Source: Neolewinella aquimaris (lineage in GTDB: Bacteria > Bacteroidota > Bacteroidia > Chitinophagales > Saprospiraceae). From it: a DNA stretch of 64,000 bases. Shown here one piece after another: positions 60,401 through 64,000 of the stretch (position 1 is its first letter; every line of letters begins with the position of its first letter). The notes beneath the pieces were generated by a model. The model made no database searches, was not told the DNA's origin, and worked only from the letters and a program-made list of their open reading frames with translations. A program made the position numbers and the translations under genes. The DNA lies in NCBI RefSeq assembly GCF_014197245.1, contig NZ_JACIFF010000009.1:1-64000 (forward strand), in the 5' to 3' direction.

Positions 60401-60931
60401 ATGAATACCAAGGACTCCGTTTTGCCGCCGCCCGCCAGGCCAGGCAATCTGCCGAACTTCATCGCCTCCAACCTGCGCCTATTGCGCAAACAAGCGGGCT
60501 GGTCACAAACGGAGCTAGCGGAGAAAGTAGGCCTCAATCGCGGCAACATCGCCAGCTACGAAAGCGGATGCGCCGAGCCTAGCATCTGTAAACTGCTCAG
60601 GATCAGCAACCTGTTCGACATCACGACGCGCGATTTCACCCGTCGCGACTTCAATGACCCAACTGAGTTGGCCCTGGCCCGCAGCACCCACCACGACGAA
60701 CGGAACGACCGTAGGGAACGCTTCGCGAGCTACCGCGAACGATGCAACGAATTAGGCGGACTCATCGACTCATCCCACCATCTATTCGAATACAAGCGCG
60801 CCACCCTCGATAAGCCGTGCAAGGAAGCGGAAATCTACTCCGCCCAGTACCTACAGCTCCTCGAACTCAGCAATCAGTTGATGAAGGAGCACCGTAATCT
60901 CCTCGACGAGCTTGGCCGTCAGTGCAGCTAG
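60401..60931 (+). CDS. XRE-family helix-turn-helix regulator
   Basis: A 176-residue DNA-binding protein. An N-terminal HTH_3 domain (about 20-75) has FIASNLRLLRKQAGWSQTELAEKVGLNRGNIASYESGCAEPSICKLLRIS. A charged helical region of about 95 residues follows and may be coiled-coil (ERFASYRERCNELGGL, QLLELSNQLMKEHRNLLDEL). The C-terminal part resembles no known sensory domain. It is divergent from the ECF sigma gene, and the EamA exporter gene starts 27 bp after the stop and is likely cotranscribed. Confidence 0.87.
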   Translation: MNTKDSVLPPPARPGNLPNFIASNLRLLRKQAGWSQTELAEKVGLNRGNIASYESGCAEPSICKLLRISNLFDITTRDFTRRDFNDPTELALARSTHHDERNDRRERFASYRERCNELGGLIDSSHHLFEYKRATLDKPCKEAEIYSAQYLQLLELSNQLMKEHRNLLDELGRQCS

Positions 60932-60958
60932 GCCGACACCCTGACAGTTCCTGCCACA

Positions 60959-61852
60959 ATGGCTTATACCGAACAGCGGGCTTACGTTGAGCTCCACCTC
61001 GCCGTGTTCCTCTGGGGCTTCACTGCTATACTCGGCGACCTCATCCAGCTCTCCGCCCTCACCCTGGTCTGGTGGAGGGTCTTACTTACCAGTCTCAGCC
61101 TGATTTTTTTCGTTCGGATCACCCGCATGGTCCGGGAGGTCGGTTTGCGCCGCTTTCTGTTGCTGGCGGGCATCGGCGTCATCGTGGCCCTGCACTGGGT
61201 GACCTTCTACGGCGCGATCAAACTCGCCAACGCCAGCATCGCGCTGGTCTGTATGGCCACGACCTCCCTGTTTTCGAGCTTGCTGGAGCCACTCATCGTC
61301 GGGCGGCGCTTCGTCTGGTACGAACTGCTTCTCGGCATATTCATCCTCCCCGGCATCTGGCTGATCGTCGACGGGGTGGATGCGGGCATGAATGTCGGCA
61401 TCGCCGTAGGCCTACTCTCCGCCGCCCTCGTTTCGGTATTTACCTCCCTCAACAAGAAGTACATCGGCAGCAGCGACCCCCTGCGCATCACCTTTATAGA
61501 ATTGGGTGCGGCTACACTCTTCCTGGCCCCCTTCCTGTATTCTCTCGGTGGCGAGCGGTTCTGGCCCAGCCCTACCGATTGGTTTTACCTCCTCGTCCTG
61601 GCCCTGATTTGTACAACGCTTACGTTCTTTTTATCCCTGCGCGCCCTTAGCAAGCTTTCCGCTTTTGCCTCCAACCTCACGGTAAACATGGAGCCCGTCT
61701 ACGGCATTTTTCTGGCCTACTTCCTGCTAGACGATGCTCAGGAGCTCAGTCCCAATTTTTACTGGGGCACGCTGCTGATCCTGGTGGCCGTGTTCGGTTA
61801 TACGGCGGCCATGCGGTTCGTGCGTCGTCGCGCCAGAAGGTTACTGCTCTAG
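60959..61852 (+). CDS. EamA/DMT-family exporter
   Basis: A 297-residue inner-membrane protein with ten predicted helices arranged as two EamA repeats (about 8-140 and 150-290). Family landmarks are ALTLVWWRVLLTSLSL, HWVTFYGAIKLANASIALVCMATTSLFSSLLEPL, and NLTVNMEPVYGIFLAYFLLDDAQELS. Such proteins export amino acids or other small metabolites. It overlaps the convergent TPR gene by 12 bp. A common operon with the XRE gene suggests regulated export. Confidence 0.92.
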   Translation: MAYTEQRAYVELHLAVFLWGFTAILGDLIQLSALTLVWWRVLLTSLSLIFFVRITRMVREVGLRRFLLLAGIGVIVALHWVTFYGAIKLANASIALVCMATTSLFSSLLEPLIVGRRFVWYELLLGIFILPGIWLIVDGVDAGMNVGIAVGLLSAALVSVFTSLNKKYIGSSDPLRITFIELGAATLFLAPFLYSLGGERFWPSPTDWFYLLVLALICTTLTFFLSLRALSKLSAFASNLTVNMEPVYGIFLAYFLLDDAQELSPNFYWGTLLILVAVFGYTAAMRFVRRRARRLLL

Positions 61853-63703
61853 ACGGTCCGCCCGCTCATATAACACCCGAGCCTCCTCGGTTCGCCCTAA
61901 TTGGTACAGGGCCGTACCGTAATTTCTTACCGCGCCGGCATTGTCGGGCAGTATCGATACGGCGCGTCGGAAATACTCGGCCGCCTCCGTAAGTTTTCCG
62001 CTCATTCCACTGGCGATACCGAGCAGCCGTAGGGTTTCGTAGTCGCCGGGGCGCAGTTGATCGGCCCGCTGAAGGTAGCCGAGGGCAGCGGCGAAATCCT
62101 GTCGCTCCTCCCCCGCCGCCCGGCCCGCCCGCTGCAGCGCGATCACGAGGTTGTTGCGCACGTCCGCGTCATCCGCACTGAGCTGAAGCGCGCGATCGTA
62201 ATCGCGAATGGCCGCCGCGTAGTCGTTTAACAGCAGGTGAGCGTTGCCCCGCAGCAGAAAGGCGTTCCGGTAACTCGGATGGATGCGCAGGGCTTCGTTA
62301 AGGTCGGTCAGCGCATCCCGCAACAGCTTTTGTTGAGCTGCTTGCCGACTTTCGTCCAGCGACTGGTAGCGATCGAGCCGCACCCCTCCGGCGGCGTTGC
62401 GCAGTTTAGCACTGTTCGGTTGGCGCTGCACGTCGGTGGTAAAGAGGGTGAAGTTGTCCTTCCACACCGGATTGCGGGCAAGGGTCAGTCCGGAATACAC
62501 GACAACCACGACCGGTAGCACCCACGGCAGGTGACGAAACCACCGGGCACCCACCGCAATAATCCCCCCCACCGCAATCGCAAAGCCGAAGGAAGGCATG
62601 AAAAGAAACCGTTCGCTCATAAAGGTCCCCACATTGAACACCACGTTACTCACCACGGACAGCGTCAATAGGTAAATCAACACACCCGTCGCCGCAATTT
62701 TATGGCGGGAGCGCAGGTGCAGTGCCCCCCAAATGAGCAAGGCTAAGTGGACAAACAAGCTGAGCCACACCAGCGGATCGCCCCACCCCCGCAGTTCGAT
62801 AGCTGCCGGGTAATAGTCGTGGACCAGGCCCGTAGGCACGAAGAGCAACTTCAGGTAAATCAGTAAGGTGTAGAGTACGGTGGGCTGACGCTCGAAGAAC
62901 GTCAGTGGTTGCCACCCCCCGTTCACCTGCCGCAGGAAGGGATTATTCATCCATTCCAGCGGAGGTTCGCCGCCGCCTATTCCGACTATGCTCTGCCGCA
63001 GGAGGAGATAACCGGCGGCCGCCACCAGCAATGGGATCAGATGCCGGTAGCCCCTGCCTACGAAGACAAACACCAGCAGGGGAATGACGGCGACGAAGGT
63101 GATGGCATTCTCCTTCGCCAGGCAGCCCAGTAGAAACATCCCCGCACCCGCGACCCCGCCCCGGAACCGATCCTCCTCCGCGCTGCGCAGCAGAAAATAG
63201 GTCGCTCCCAGCGCCCCGAGTAGTGCGATAATTTCATCCCGCCCCTTGATGTTTGCCACGGCCTCGGTGTGTAGCGGATGGGCGGCAAACAGGGCGGAAA
63301 CCCCCACGGCCAACCACCAGGGACCACCCAGCCGGCGCAGCACGGCAAACATCACTACGACCAGCAGACCGTAGCAGAGTACGTTCAATAAATGGTGCAA
63401 AAAGGGTCCGGAGCTCACCGCCTGCTCGAGCGAAAACATCGCGAGGGTAAGGGGCCGGTACCGTCCGCCGGTCACCAGCGCGTTGCGCTCCTGCTCGTCG
63501 AAAAAACCGTAAAAGGAATCGTGGGTAAACAGGTCGCCCCAGCCCGCCACGCCCCGCTGAACGACGGAGTTGTCGGTAATGACGATCGCGTCGTCGAGGG
63601 CGAAGTCGTGCCCCAGGGTGTTCGCGTAGAGCAAGCAACTGAACACGAAAAGCACAGCCGCCTGCAGCGAGGGGCCTTGGTACCAATGCGGATTGCCGGA
63701 CAT
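61841..63703 (-). CDS. Membrane protein with TPR domain (TMTC-like)
   Basis: A 620-residue protein; ATG 63703 is chosen because the extension to 63775 reads into the divergent promoter region. The N-terminal 400 residues hold about ten hydrophobic segments, with the FALDDAIVITDN motif in the first luminal loop (the DD of GT-C glycosyltransferases) and HPLHTEAVANIKGRDE, both characteristic of TMTC-type O-mannosyltransferases. The C-terminal about 190 residues are TPR repeats (LNEALRIHPSYRNAFLLRGNAHLLLNDYAAAIRDYDRAL; YFRRAVSILPDNAGAVRNYGTALYQLGRTEEA). A role in protein glycosylation is inferred. Two stretches carry copies of the GC-rich oligomer (62703-62730 and 63141-63165). Confidence 0.85.
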   Translation of the reverse strand: MSGNPHWYQGPSLQAAVLFVFSCLLYANTLGHDFALDDAIVITDNSVVQRGVAGWGDLFTHDSFYGFFDEQERNALVTGGRYRPLTLAMFSLEQAVSSGPFLHHLLNVLCYGLLVVVMFAVLRRLGGPWWLAVGVSALFAAHPLHTEAVANIKGRDEIIALLGALGATYFLLRSAEEDRFRGGVAGAGMFLLGCLAKENAITFVAVIPLLVFVFVGRGYRHLIPLLVAAAGYLLLRQSIVGIGGGEPPLEWMNNPFLRQVNGGWQPLTFFERQPTVLYTLLIYLKLLFVPTGLVHDYYPAAIELRGWGDPLVWLSLFVHLALLIWGALHLRSRHKIAATGVLIYLLTLSVVSNVVFNVGTFMSERFLFMPSFGFAIAVGGIIAVGARWFRHLPWVLPVVVVVYSGLTLARNPVWKDNFTLFTTDVQRQPNSAKLRNAAGGVRLDRYQSLDESRQAAQQKLLRDALTDLNEALRIHPSYRNAFLLRGNAHLLLNDYAAAIRDYDRALQLSADDADVRNNLVIALQRAGRAAGEERQDFAAALGYLQRADQLRPGDYETLRLLGIASGMSGKLTEAAEYFRRAVSILPDNAGAVRNYGTALYQLGRTEEARVLYERADRLEQ

Positions 63704-63778
63704 CCGGCGAATATAGCAGCCCCCGCCGGCAACCCAAACCGCCGCTGCACCGTTGGAAGGGACGTATAACCCCAAGCC

Positions 63779-64000
63779 ATGTCCCGACCCCTGATCTTAG
63801 TAACCAACGACGACGGAATTACCGCCGGTGGCATCGCCGCCCTCGTAAACGTAGCCCAGGAATTCGGTGACGTGCTCGTCGTGGCACCGGACAGCCCCCA
63901 GTCGGCCCAGGGACACGCCATCACGATCAGCGTCCCGATTTTCGTGCGGGAAAGCGAAGCGCTCGGGCCGGACGTGGAGGCCTACGAATGCAGCGGCACA
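63779..64000 (+). CDS. surE: 5'/3'-nucleotidase SurE (partial, runs off the window)
   Basis: The first 74 codons of a SurE-like metal-dependent phosphatase acting on nucleoside monophosphates. ATG 63779 is followed by LILVTNDDGITAGGIAALV, with the paired aspartates that bind the metal, then VLVVAPDSPQSAQGHAIT with the conserved Asn/Ser loop. The 3' end lies beyond 64000. It is divergent from the TPR gene over a 75-bp gap that must contain both promoters. Confidence 0.93.
   Translation, partial: MSRPLILVTNDDGITAGGIAALVNVAQEFGDVLVVAPDSPQSAQGHAITISVPIFVRESEALGPDVEAYECSGT

Noticed and set aside
1-64000. CRISPR array, prophage or biosynthetic cluster
   Set aside because: The tandem repeats have no regular spacers or cas genes, and no phage structural, integrase, polyketide or nonribosomal-peptide genes occur.

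Overview
The window looks like a chromosomal segment of a marine-type Bacteroidota, most plausibly the Saprospiria/Lewinella group. The evidence is a SusC/SusD pair, a type IX secretion plug protein, PorT-like and DoxX-like proteins, many lipoproteins, near-absence of Shine-Dalgarno signals, TAnnTTTG promoter boxes, a Bacteroidota-style SRP RNA and a fairly GC-rich composition. No phage, CRISPR array, transposase, rRNA or tRNA gene was seen.

Layout. 1-4258: a Ppx/GppA phosphatase gene sits among decayed lipoprotein/sulfatase leader fragments and short repeats, followed by rhaM (L-rhamnose mutarotase) and an intact lipoprotein sulfatase. 4280-12165: FKBP isomerase, hybrid histidine kinase, DUF3124 lipoprotein, Upf1-like helicase, a triple 80-bp hairpin repeat, an Hsp20 gene behind two operator-like palindromes, and an outer-membrane barrel. 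12530-17813: an accessory, AT-richer stretch with an ANT(6)-like nucleotidyltransferase, a YHYH/MopE-like lipoprotein, a MORN-repeat lipoprotein, a lipoprotein ending in a CxxCH motif, a VOC protein and an AlkC/AlkD-like repair protein. 17920-31273: scattered metabolic and envelope genes (serine hydrolase, two convergent DoxX-like genes, alpha/beta hydrolase, NmrA-type reductase, DUF2975, FKBP, methyltransferase, sugar dehydrogenase, MarR, SUMF1, Gfo/Idh/MocA, ApbE), separated by repeat-rich gaps.

31329-37630: a fatty-acid set (acyl-CoA dehydrogenase behind paired palindromes, acyl-CoA ligase), then a 3-methyladenine glycosylase overlapping the T9SS plug gene. 37735-40557: TolC plus a membrane-fusion adaptor without a pump. 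40797-48834: PhoD phosphatase, HAD protein, SDR, sucA with REP-like hairpins starting in its stop codon, amidase, RdgB and the SRP RNA on the minus strand. 48905-56999, all minus: SusC-SusD, a periplasmic protein of unknown function, and a GMC dehydrogenase with its subunit-3 partner. 57334-64000: pdxJ, a NYN-LOTUS protein with altered catalytic residues, an ECF sigma factor, an XRE regulator, an EamA exporter, a TMTC-like membrane/TPR protein and the start of surE.

The most notable non-coding content is the number and variety of intergenic palindromic repeat families (at about 1.9, 10.5, 26.6, 28.9, 31.3 and 46.4 kb), a recurring GC-rich oligomer (GCACCYGCG followed by a CCCCGCC-like tract) present in genes and gaps on both strands, and several well-formed operators. 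No clearly new multi-gene defence or biosynthetic system is visible. The best candidates for undescribed function are the NYN-LOTUS protein and the YHYH/MORN/CxxCH lipoprotein group.
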